Assembly (NCBI GenBank): GCA_947306845.1
Contig: CAMZHP010000207.1
Span: forward strand, 1-6,243
Reading direction: 5' to 3'
Length of the DNA stretch: 6,243 nt
Origin: an uncultured Prevotellaceae bacterium
GTDB lineage: Bacteria > Bacteroidota > Bacteroidia > Bacteroidales > Bacteroidaceae
Shown: piece after piece, positions 1 through 5,712 of the stretch
Layout: every line of letters begins with the position of its first letter
Numbering within the stretch: the first letter of the stretch is position 1
Made by a program: the position numbers and the translations under genes
Notes under the pieces: generated by a model
What the model was told of the DNA's origin: nothing
Databases searched by the model: none
Seen by the model: the letters and a program-made list of their open reading frames with translations, nothing else

Positions 1-39
1 TGCATTTCCGATCTTGGAGGTAGACGGGCAATCAAACTC
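1..39 (-). pseudogene. Continuation of the GH31 reading frame beyond the in-frame stop
   Basis: Reading the minus strand past the TAA at 42-40 in the same frame gives 13 further sense codons, EFDCPSTSKIGNA, up to the window edge. In Bacteroidota GH31 enzymes of the alpha-xylosidase type, the N-terminal domain is typically followed by an aromatic residue, a glutamate and then the PA14 insert, so a Y-stop-E-F order looks like a Tyr codon (TAC or TAT) turned into TAA. The rest of the gene, including the catalytic barrel, would lie to the left of the window. The continuation is too short to prove homology by itself. Confidence 0.5.
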
Positions 40-837
40 TTAGTAGAGGGAGTCTTCCTCACGTACAATTTTCTTCCCGTCCTTGTCAACGTATGTTCCT
101 GTGAGGTGTCCCACTTTTCCGTGCTTGTCGTAAAGTTTAAAAGCCCTATTGAGTTGGATATAGTCATTGGGATTTCCCCATCTTCCCAAACTGTAGCTGT
201 CCCACAGCAGTCCGAAGTTGAGGTTGGTCATCACAAACGGGACACTCACCTTTGTATTGTATTGGTATAGTTCCTCATTCTTTCCGAGCATGTTGTATTC
301 CTCTGCCTGATGCTGTCCGAGTCCATAGACAGCCTTCAACAGTGGGTCTCTTTCGAACTGCAGTTGCCATGAAAGTCCGTTAAGCTCCTCCTCCGAGAGT
401 TGCCGCTGCAGGACACCGAGTTCCCTCTCCGGCACCCTGAAGTGCTTAAATGACTTTCCGTTTTTTGCCTCCTTGAGCAGCTTTTTGCCCTGAGCATCAT
501 AGAAAGCCACGTCGCCAGTAGCTTTATCCACCACAGCACAGATGTTAGCCGCCTTCACGCTAACCCCTTTGTCATTCTCAGACACCTCAAATTGAGGTTT
601 TGCCTTTTGGGGCACGATGATGAGGCTTTTTTTCTCTGGCAGCACCTCTTCGGATGTTGCCCTTACCCGAATGATATTTTCATTGACTACCTCAAGACGC
701 ACCACTCGTGCGCCATCATTCTGTGGTTTCGTCACCTGAACGGTGACTGTGTTGCCATTACGCTCAAAGCCTGCTGCACCTGCCATAGAAGCAGTCAGCA
801 ACATGATGGCAGAGAAGAAAAATTGGAGTTTGTTCAT
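40..837 (-). CDS. GH31 family glycosidase (probable alpha-xylosidase), N-terminal fragment ended by a premature stop
   Basis: The product of 265 residues begins with a signal peptide (MNKLQFFFSAIMLLTASMAG, cleavage near residues 20-23) and continues with the N-terminal beta-sandwich of GH31 alpha-glucosidase/alpha-xylosidase enzymes. Visible family hallmarks are YGLGQHQ at 171-177 and the stretch VPFVMTNLNFGLLWDSYS at 199-216, which in this family shapes the entrance of the active site. Intact Bacteroidota relatives are usually around 900 or more residues, with a PA14 insert and then a TIM barrel with two catalytic aspartates; none of these is present here. The ATG at 837 was chosen because the signal peptide starts there; a GTG at 903 overlapping the lacI stop would add 22 residues in front of it. 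The gene follows the LacI-type gene by 62 bp with no clear promoter between them, so the two are probably co-transcribed. As read, the product would be an exported domain without catalytic function. Xyloside specificity is inferred; alpha-glucosidase is the main alternative. Confidence 0.8.
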   Translation of the reverse strand: MNKLQFFFSAIMLLTASMAGAAGFERNGNTVTVQVTKPQNDGARVVRLEVVNENIIRVRATSEEVLPEKKSLIIVPQKAKPQFEVSENDKGVSVKAANICAVVDKATGDVAFYDAQGKKLLKEAKNGKSFKHFRVPERELGVLQRQLSEEELNGLSWQLQFERDPLLKAVYGLGQHQAEEYNMLGKNEELYQYNTKVSVPFVMTNLNFGLLWDSYSLGRWGNPNDYIQLNRAFKLYDKHGKVGHLTGTYVDKDGKKIVREEDSLY

Positions 838-899
838 TGATATTGTTTTTGAGATTGTTTTTTTGATAAGACTTTTAAAAATGAAATTGTAATCACCAG

Positions 900-1925
900 T
901 CACTCCGATTTTAGAGTTCGGATACTGCTGTCGCGTATTTTTAAGATCATCGGGATGACCTCCTGATAGATTTTGTGATCACCATTGATATTCCTCATCA
1001 GCAATTCGCAAGCCTTCATGCCCTGTATGTGTGCCTGATCCATGATGGCCGACAATTTTGGTGTGACGAAAGCCGCTGTATCTCCGTCTGTAAATCCGAT
1101 GATGGCGACATCATTGGGAATGTTGAGATCCCTGCTTTTGATGGCATCAAAGGCAGCATATGTGATGATATCGTTGAATGCAAGAATGGCATCCGGTGGG
1201 TTAGGACTGTCGAGCAATTTAAAAGTAGCTTCCCTGGCAACATCAAAATCGATTTTTCCACAAGCCACCAACTCACGTTCAATGGGGATTCTGTTGTCTC
1301 GCAAAGCCTCCAGATATCCGTGCTTTCTGCGTTTTACCATATCGAGGTGGTTGGGGCCTCCGATAAACGCGATTCTGCGGCATCCGTTCTCTATAAGATG
1401 CTGGGTGGCCTCCTGCGCAGCAATGTCGCCATTGGCAACCACCTGTGAGAACAGCTCTGGCAGACATGTTCTTGCGAAGAACACGAGCGGAATACCCATG
1501 TCGTGAATCTCCTGAAAATGCGAGTAATCTACCGTGTCCTGTGCAAGGCACGCGATAATACCCTCCACATGCATGGAGATAAAGTTGTCGATGGCCTGTT
1601 TTTCACGTTCATGATTCTCGTGGCTGTTGGAACTAAATACGGAATAGCCTTGTCGGAGTGCATATTCCTCAATCCCATCCAGCACTGCTGCAAAATAATG
1701 CGTGACAAGATTGGGCACCACAACACCGATGATGTGCGGAGCCTCCTTCCGCAGACTCTGTGCGAAAGGATTGGGTCTATAATTCAGTTTTTTGGCCAAG
1801 GCCTTTACCTTCTCTCTCATCTCCTCCCCCACCTCGTGACTGCCACGTAGTGCTCTTGAGACGGTCGCAATAGACACATTGAGCTGATCGGCCAAATCTT
1901 TCAAAGAAACCCTGTGCTGTTTCAT
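900..1925 (-). CDS. LacI/GalR-family transcriptional regulator
   Basis: A 341-residue protein with full LacI-family architecture. Residues 5-27 hold the helix-turn-helix (VSLKDLADQLNVSIATVSRAL), and residues 51-59 (PNPFAQSLR) are the hinge helix that inserts into the operator minor groove. From residue 64 (IIGVVVPNL) the periplasmic-binding-protein-like sensor domain runs to the C-terminus, with typical landmarks RRIAFIGGP at 183-191, DAILAFND at 245-252 and the DVAIIGFTDGD segment at 272-282. Length is normal for the family. It lies immediately upstream of the GH31 gene on the same strand and has a CpG-centred palindrome over its own promoter, which suggests autoregulation and control of neighbouring glycosidase genes. 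The inducer cannot be read from the sequence; a xylose-, arabinose- or glucose-containing sugar is likely from context. In Bacteroidota, hybrid two-component systems more often control such loci, so a LacI regulator is a less common arrangement. Confidence 0.95.
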   Translation of the reverse strand: MKQHRVSLKDLADQLNVSIATVSRALRGSHEVGEEMREKVKALAKKLNYRPNPFAQSLRKEAPHIIGVVVPNLVTHYFAAVLDGIEEYALRQGYSVFSSNSHENHEREKQAIDNFISMHVEGIIACLAQDTVDYSHFQEIHDMGIPLVFFARTCLPELFSQVVANGDIAAQEATQHLIENGCRRIAFIGGPNHLDMVKRRKHGYLEALRDNRIPIERELVACGKIDFDVAREATFKLLDSPNPPDAILAFNDIITYAAFDAIKSRDLNIPNDVAIIGFTDGDTAAFVTPKLSAIMDQAHIQGMKACELLMRNINGDHKIYQEVIPMILKIRDSSIRTLKSE

Positions 1926-1955
1926 GACATTTAACTATCAATTAAGAATATGCTG

Positions 1956-1986
1956 CAAAGATAATGAAAAAAACGCATCGCGCAAA
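1956..1986 (-). promoter_or_regulatory. Promoter of the LacI-type gene (Bacteroidota -7/-33 type)
   Basis: On the minus strand TATCTTTG at 1963-1956 matches the Bacteroidota -7 consensus TAnnTTTG exactly, and TTTG at 1986-1983 fits the -33 box with 19 bp between them. Transcription would start near 1950, leaving a leader of about 25 nt before the ATG at 1925. The -33 box lies inside the operator palindrome at 1981-1994, as expected for repression by blocking sigma factor access. Confidence 0.65.
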
Positions 1987-1994
1987 CGTTTACG
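1981..1994. promoter_or_regulatory. Probable LacI-family operator
   Basis: CGCAAACGTTTACG is a 14-bp inverted repeat around a central CpG with one mismatched pair; its core AAACGTTT is a perfect palindrome. This is the classical form of LacI/PurR-family operators (PurR consensus contains CAAACGTTT). It overlaps the -33 box of the LacI-type gene and lies about 50 bp upstream of the opposing -7 box at 2040. Binding by this particular regulator is inferred from position and shape. Confidence 0.6.
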
Positions 1995-2019
1995 TTATGT
2001 TTTTGCACAATTTATTCTA

Positions 2020-2047
2020 TTTGTTTGCAAGAAAAGGTTTATCTTTG
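2020..2047 (+). promoter_or_regulatory. Plus-strand promoter divergent from the LacI-type gene
   Basis: TATCTTTG at 2040-2047 matches the Bacteroidota -7 box TAnnTTTG. A TTTG at 2020-2023 can serve as -33 box, though its 16-bp spacing is shorter than usual and a second TTTG lies at 2024-2027. The transcript would start near 2053 and meets a strong terminator hairpin at 2108-2143 before any gene. Confidence 0.5.
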
Positions 2048-2052
2048 CACCA

Positions 2053-2143
2053 GAAATTAGGAAGAGTAATGAATAGTTGATAATAAGTTAGTTAGAAAAA
2101 ACTTGATCATGGAAGTTGTCGGGAGACAACTTCCATGTTTTTT
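2053..2143 (+). ncRNA. Candidate small RNA of about 90 nt between promoter and terminator
   Basis: A TAnnTTTG promoter box (2040-2047) is followed after about 60 bp by a strong intrinsic terminator, with no credible gene between them: the only ATG before the hairpin opens a three-codon frame (M-N-S-stop). The predicted RNA has an A/U-rich, mostly unstructured 5' part with a GTTAGTTAG stretch and a run of six A at 2095-2100, then the 13-bp terminator stem. This resembles promoter-terminator sRNA units known in bacteria. The start point is estimated, not seen. Alternatives are a leader with an attenuator for the operon starting at 2319, or an insulator against read-through; the operon's own promoter-like box at 2264 argues for a separate transcript. 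No known RNA family was recognised. Confidence 0.4.
2108..2143 (+). terminator. Strong intrinsic terminator
   Basis: CATGGAAGTTGTC at 2108-2120 pairs perfectly with GACAACTTCCATG at 2125-2137 (13 bp, loop GGGA), followed by six T at 2138-2143. An A-run at 2095-2100 lies upstream, so the hairpin could also act weakly in the other direction. Confidence 0.8.
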
Positions 2144-2176
2144 ATGTTAAAAAACTTCATGTCAATACCGGCTTTT

Positions 2177-2219
2177 GACTGACAAGATAACAAATTAAGA
2201 CTACCGAGTCAGTCTTTTT
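2177..2219 (+). terminator. Weak stem-loop with T-run, possible second terminator or regulatory structure
   Basis: GACTGAC at 2177-2183 can pair with GTCAGTC at 2208-2214 (7 bp, 24-nt loop), followed by five T at 2215-2219. The same right arm can instead pair with AAGACT at 2197-2202 (6 bp with AGTCTT at 2211-2216). The two pairings exclude each other. It sits between the strong terminator and the promoter at 2264. Function is uncertain. Confidence 0.3.
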
Positions 2220-2240
2220 GTTGAATTATTGGATAAAACC

Positions 2241-2271
2241 TTGCTTGTTTGTGCGTTTTTTCTTAATTTTG
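2241..2271 (+). promoter_or_regulatory. Promoter of the small secreted protein / beta-helix operon
   Basis: TAATTTTG at 2264-2271 matches TAnnTTTG. A TTG at 2241-2243 gives a possible -33 box with 20-bp spacing. The start would be near 2277, leaving a leader of about 40 nt before the ATG at 2319. This position also argues against translation from the upstream ATG at 2229. Confidence 0.55.
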
Positions 2272-2318
2272 CTTGCGAATTGTCAAACCAGCTAACAATC
2301 ATTCCATTTATATCAATA

Positions 2319-2714
2319 ATGATGAAGAGAACATTATTTATTGCGTTCGCCCTACTAGCCATCACGACCTGTAAGGCACAAAGTTTTAGCTATCTTACAT
2401 TTGAACAGACCGACGGCACAAGCGTGTCATTGCCAGTTTCCGGACTGGTTCTCACCTTCTCAGGCAACAACCTTGTATCGAGCGACGGGACCACCATACC
2501 TTTGTCAAGCCTCAGCAAGATGTTTTTCACCGAAACATCCGGCATCACCCTTTTTCCATCCCTCCAACAAGAAGGTTCTATCAGAGCATACACCACTGCA
2601 GGAAGTTTTGTCGGCCAGTTCAATAATGCCCAGGAAGCCCTTAGCAGGCTTCCCAAAGGTCTATACATGTTCAAAGATGGTGCAGGAAACGTCATTAAAA
2701 CATCAGTCAAATGA
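2319..2714 (+). CDS. Small secreted protein with T9SS-like C-terminal tail
   Basis: The 131-residue product starts with MMKRTLFIAFALLAITTCKA, a signal peptide with likely cleavage before Gln21; the Cys at 18 does not sit in a good lipobox. An ATG at 2322 is an equally possible start. An in-frame ATG at 2229 would place 30 residues before the signal peptide and lies upstream of the -7 box, so it was rejected. Residues 24-72 form a beta-rich module (YLTFEQTDGTSVSLPV ... LSSLSKMFF) that resembles residues 21-68 of the next gene's product in pattern. The last 45 residues (GSIRAYTTAGSFVGQF ... LPKGLYMFKDGAGNVIKTSVK) resemble the C-terminal secretion signal of the Bacteroidota type IX system, with its LPKG-Y and terminal VK. 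The stop overlaps the next start as ATGA, implying translational coupling. A surface or secreted partner of the beta-helix protein is inferred; no precise function is recognised. Confidence 0.8.
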   Translation: MMKRTLFIAFALLAITTCKAQSFSYLTFEQTDGTSVSLPVSGLVLTFSGNNLVSSDGTTIPLSSLSKMFFTETSGITLFPSLQQEGSIRAYTTAGSFVGQFNNAQEALSRLPKGLYMFKDGAGNVIKTSVK

Positions 2715-4189
2715 AAAAGTATTTCTTAGTTGCCTTAGTTTCTGCAATAGCTCTTACAGCCAACTCCCAGACGCTTCGCATCAACATGGGTGACGTGACA
2801 TACGCCATCCCCGCTGCACAAGCAGGCGAAATGCTCTACGACAATGCCACCACCCTCACAGTGGGCAAGAAGGCCTATCCCATTAGCGCCATTACCAATA
2901 TCACCATAGATGATAGCAGCGTGAGTGACAACACCATCAAAGTGAACTACAATGGCAGCTCCGCCAAGGTGGAGATATCGGGCAACATAGCACACTACAT
3001 CACCGCAGAAGTGAATGGAGCACATGTTCGAGTGGCCGCCAGTGCCAGCCTTGAGAATGAGGTGACCTACACGCTCAGCGGCAACAGCAGCAATGGTTCG
3101 TTCTACATGGAAGGCAGTACCGCCATGGGGCTTGTGCTCAACAGCCTCACACTTACCAATCCCGACAGTGCCGCCATCAACATCCAAAATGGCAAGATGA
3201 TCAGGGTATGTCTTGCTGACGGGACCGCCAACTCACTTGCCGACGGGATATCGGCCGGGGGCGATGATGACAGCGATGGGCACAAAGCCGCTTTCTATGT
3301 CGACGGACACTCATCATGGACAGGAACTGGCAGTCTGAATATCACCGGAAATGTGAAGCACGCCTACTGCAGTGATGAGTACACTTTGTTCAATGAAGGT
3401 CTAGGCACCATCACCGTGAGCAAGGCCCTTGGCGATGGTTTCCATATCAACCAGTATTTCAAAATGCTTGGAGGCACGCTGAGCATCACTTCCAGCGGAG
3501 ACGGCATTGATGTGGAAAAGAAAAAATCTGACAAGACAGACAACGGGATGATGACTCTTTCCGGCGGAACTCTCACCGTGACGACTACCGGCAATGCTAC
3601 AAAAGCTTTAAAATGCGATGACAACATGGTGGTGACAGGCGGTATGATCACCGCAACGACCAGCGGTAACGCCATCTATGATAGCACAGAGGCCGACCTT
3701 TCGAGCAATGCCGCAGCGAAATGTGACGGTACTTTCACGATGACAGGTGGCACGATGCTGCTGACGAGTACTGGATCAGGGGGCAAAGGAATCAACTCCA
3801 CAGGTGCCATCACTATTAACGGAGGCACACTCACCGTAGTAACAACAGGAGATGTATATGAATATGGCACTCTTGATACCAAGCCACAAGCCATCAAGAG
3901 CGACAGCAACATCACACTCAGCGGCGGCACCATCCTCTCGTGCGCCTCCCCCGAAAGCGGGACCGCCTTCAAGACTGACTACGCAGTACTCACCAACGGA
4001 GCGACACTGATGGGCATCGGTGGAAAAGCCACCACCGGCGCCGCCACCTCGACACATGGAAGCAAGAAATACAAGGACGTGAACGTGAAGGGTGGTTCTA
4101 CCTTGTCATACGATGGAGTAAGCTTTACCATACCAAGCATCTACTCCAACTCGAGTGCCAAGGTAATCGTATCATCGGCCAACATGTAA
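2711..4189 (+). CDS. Secreted carbohydrate-binding beta-helix protein (Cthe_2159-like)
   Basis: The 492-residue product has a signal peptide (MKKYFLVALVSAIALTANSQ), a short N-terminal module at 21-71 shared in pattern with the preceding gene, and from about 75 onward a right-handed parallel beta-helix. Its coils are visible as repeats of GGTL plus a T/S-rich strand and a G turn, starting near 254, 285, 310, 346, 371 and 405. The acidic patch GGDDDSDGHKAAFYVDG at 183-199, followed by GTGSLNITG, is characteristic of the family named after Clostridium thermocellum Cthe_2159, a calcium-containing, polysaccharide-lyase-like fold reported to bind cellulose or acidic plant polysaccharide. No lyase catalytic set is evident. 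It overlaps the upstream gene by 4 bp (ATGA), so the two should be co-translated. Binding of plant cell-wall polysaccharide is inferred from the family and from the glycosidases around it; an adhesin role is an alternative. Confidence 0.8.
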   Translation: MKKYFLVALVSAIALTANSQTLRINMGDVTYAIPAAQAGEMLYDNATTLTVGKKAYPISAITNITIDDSSVSDNTIKVNYNGSSAKVEISGNIAHYITAEVNGAHVRVAASASLENEVTYTLSGNSSNGSFYMEGSTAMGLVLNSLTLTNPDSAAINIQNGKMIRVCLADGTANSLADGISAGGDDDSDGHKAAFYVDGHSSWTGTGSLNITGNVKHAYCSDEYTLFNEGLGTITVSKALGDGFHINQYFKMLGGTLSITSSGDGIDVEKKKSDKTDNGMMTLSGGTLTVTTTGNATKALKCDDNMVVTGGMITATTSGNAIYDSTEADLSSNAAAKCDGTFTMTGGTMLLTSTGSGGKGINSTGAITINGGTLTVVTTGDVYEYGTLDTKPQAIKSDSNITLSGGTILSCASPESGTAFKTDYAVLTNGATLMGIGGKATTGAATSTHGSKKYKDVNVKGGSTLSYDGVSFTIPSIYSNSSAKVIVSSANM

Positions 4190-4192
4190 AGG

Positions 4193-4273
4193 TCGGTGGC
4201 AAAGCTACCGAATTCGGAGAAGACATAAAAAGAGCGGTGGCAAGCCACCGCGTACGGAAAAGAAAACATAAAG
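4193..4273. repeat. Diverged tandem repeat of a 39-bp hairpin unit in the convergent spacer
   Basis: Positions 4194-4232 and 4235-4273 are two 39-bp copies that align with a few mismatches and small indels: both begin CGGTGGCAA, continue with a complementary ACCG arm, a CGG, and end in ACATAA(A)AG. Each copy forms its own hairpin: TCGGTGGC/GCTACCGA at 4193-4211 with one G-T pair, and GCGGTGG/CCACCGC at 4234-4251. Read on the minus strand, the right-hand unit is a terminator; the left-hand hairpin is followed by only CCTTTACATG. Confidence 0.65.
4226..4251 (-). terminator. Intrinsic terminator of the GH8 gene
   Basis: On the minus strand GCGGTGG (4251-4245) pairs with CCACCGC (4240-4234) around a 4-nt loop, followed by TCTTTTTATG with five T at 4231-4227. 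It lies about 40 bp after the GH8 stop codon. The plus strand has no T-run after this stem, so the signal is directional. Confidence 0.65.
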
Positions 4274-4318
4274 ATTACCGTGTCGCCTCCCCTTATTTGG
4301 GGAAGATGACACGGTAAT
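4274..4318. terminator. Long hairpin enclosing the GH8 stop codon; possible bidirectional terminator
   Basis: ATTACCGTGTC at 4274-4284 pairs perfectly with GACACGGTAAT at 4308-4318 (11 bp), and inside it TCCCC at 4288-4292 pairs with GGGGA at 4299-4303 around a TTATTT loop. The GH8 stop codon (TTA on plus, 4293-4295) lies in the apical loop. On the minus strand the stem is followed by a T-rich stretch (CTTTATGTTTTCTTTTCC), consistent with termination of GH8 transcripts; on the plus strand only TT follows, giving weak support for termination of the beta-helix operon. Confidence 0.55.
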
Positions 4319-5672
4319 TTCCGCTGAGGTGCATGAAGGCGAAGAGTCTGAGGAGACCATCGTAATAGGCATCAAAATAGCCATCCTCGAAGGGCACGTG
4401 CTTTGCATTCCACAAGGCATCTACAAACTCCTTACTTTTCTCATGGCTACACATCATGGAAGCTGCAGCCACCGTGGAAACCAAACCGATGGAATGGCGT
4501 AATTTGCGGAACCCACCAGCAGGCAGTATTTCATTTTCCTCCGGCAATGAGCCGTCTGGACGATATTGGTCGACAAAATCGTTGACCCCCTGGGAGTAGA
4601 AGAAATTCTGTATCTTCTCGCCGTAAGCCTGCTGCCACTCACGGTCAGCGCAACTCCACTCGTAGTCAAGGGTGATGTTCATGGGTACTCGCCATGAGTC
4701 ATAGCGGAAGTTGTTGTTGCCATTCCGGCGGGGAGCACCCTGCGGTCTTTGTTGCATCCCTGGGAATCGTGGCATCTGCATCTCACTGCCGTCGTACTGA
4801 CACTGGTCTCCATTCAGCCCCGTTTTCTCATTGATGCATTTATGCAAAAACTCACGGCTCTTCTCTGCACACTCCTTCCATAAGTCAGCGCGTCCGTCGT
4901 CTCCCCATTTCGCCCATACCTCATAGAAAGCTGGAATATGATAGGAAGGGTCGGTGAACCGCTGTCCGAATCCATCAGGAGTAAAGGTGATAAGCTTTGT
5001 CTCAGGGTCGATCAGATACATTTTTTGTTTCTGTGGCTGTTGGTTTTGCTGCGACTGCTGTGGCTGTTGTCCACCGAAACCACCAAAGCCACCAAAGCCG
5101 CCACGAGCCGGAGCATCGTATTCCTTTGGCTGTATACAATTGAGGATGCGCTGTGCCTCCGCCATGTAATTGATAACTGTATAATTGCCCCATCGGTTGG
5201 AAGCGAAGATGAGTGAAGTGATGAAATAGAGTTCACCATCCGATGCTGCCCCGTCAGCGTTGCGCGTGCCATTAGTCTTGCAGCTCCATGCGAAATAGCC
5301 CTCTCTGATACCAGACTGGTGCTGCATATACTTTTTACTCCATCTCCAGAGCTTGTCGAAAATCTCTTTCTCATTAAACTGTACGGCAATCATCAAACCA
5401 TAGGACATACCCTCAGTACGCGCATCATGGTTTTTGATGTCGGAAATATATGCCATGGAGTCTCCCACCTCGAAATACACCTTGTTGGGGCCATAAAATA
5501 TATCATTGAAGACCTCCTTTAATTTCTTATCCACCTCCTTTTTTCCATACCCCATCTCTGTAAATAGGTTTCTGTATTTCTTCGTTTCAAATCCACCTTT
5601 CTTCCACGGCGAGTAGGCCGATATGCTTGCCGACATCATCAAAGCCAGCATCCCTGTGAGTAATTTTCTCAT
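4293..5672 (-). CDS. GH8 family glycosidase, probable reducing-end xylose-releasing exo-oligoxylanase
   Basis: The 459-residue product has a signal peptide (MRKLLTGMLALMMSASISA) and then a single GH8 (alpha/alpha)6-barrel domain. Glu87 in ARTEGMSYGLMIAVQ is the expected general acid; Asp145 in DGAASDGELYF and Asp325 in RYDSWRVPMN match the conserved substrate-binding and general-base aspartates. The arrangement resembles Rex-type enzymes (EC 3.2.1.156), which split xylose from the reducing end of xylo-oligosaccharides, more than endoglucanases or chitosanases; this choice is inference. Two low-complexity insertions interrupt the domain: a G/F then Q-rich one at residues 191-217 and an M/P/Q/R/N-rich one at about 300-321. 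The ATG at 5672 directly precedes the signal peptide and follows a TAACTTTG promoter box. The gene converges with the beta-helix operon and diverges from the GH51 gene, so it is probably transcribed alone. A signal peptidase I type leader suggests a periplasmic enzyme. Confidence 0.9.
   Translation of the reverse strand: MRKLLTGMLALMMSASISAYSPWKKGGFETKKYRNLFTEMGYGKKEVDKKLKEVFNDIFYGPNKVYFEVGDSMAYISDIKNHDARTEGMSYGLMIAVQFNEKEIFDKLWRWSKKYMQHQSGIREGYFAWSCKTNGTRNADGAASDGELYFITSLIFASNRWGNYTVINYMAEAQRILNCIQPKEYDAPARGGFGGFGGFGGQQPQQSQQNQQPQKQKMYLIDPETKLITFTPDGFGQRFTDPSYHIPAFYEVWAKWGDDGRADLWKECAEKSREFLHKCINEKTGLNGDQCQYDGSEMQMPRFPGMQQRPQGAPRRNGNNNFRYDSWRVPMNITLDYEWSCADREWQQAYGEKIQNFFYSQGVNDFVDQYRPDGSLPEENEILPAGGFRKLRHSIGLVSTVAAASMMCSHEKSKEFVDALWNAKHVPFEDGYFDAYYDGLLRLFAFMHLSGNYRVIFPK
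5022..5102 (-). repeat. Low-complexity G/F- and Q-rich insertion in the GH8 gene
   Basis: These 27 codons (residues 191-217) encode three GGF units, then a run dominated by Gln with P, S, N and K. They interrupt the GH8 fold between YDAPAR and MYLIDPETKLITFTPD, most likely in a surface loop. The DNA is repetitive (CCACCAAAG and TGTTG motifs on the plus strand), so slippage is a plausible origin. Confidence 0.6.
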
Positions 5673-5712
5673 ATTGACTATAAAAAAGATAAGTTAGTTG
5701 CGATATTGGGAA

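Noticed and set aside
592..840. Plus-strand frame of 82 codons
   Set aside because: It is antisense to the GH31 N-terminal domain and has no recognisable features.
1042..1506. Plus-strand frame of 154 codons
   Set aside because: It is antisense to the LacI-type gene, whose domains are fully recognised; no family features and no promoter.
2109..2150. Short frame of 13 codons (MEVVGRQLPCFLC) starting inside the strong hairpin
   Set aside because: It lies in the perfect terminator stem and its composition follows from the inverted repeat; there is no support for translation.
2229..2318. Upstream start for the small secreted protein
   Set aside because: It would put 30 residues before a clear signal peptide and lies upstream of the -7 box at 2264-2271.
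2735..3972. Minus-strand frames of 60 to 150 codons opposite the beta-helix gene
   Set aside because: They arise from the repetitive GGT/ACC-rich coding sequence of the beta-helix gene and show no domain or signal.
4938..5216. Plus-strand frames of 71 and 92 codons rich in Cys, Leu and Pro
   Set aside because: They are the complement of the G/Q-rich insertion of the GH8 gene; the odd composition comes from that repeat.
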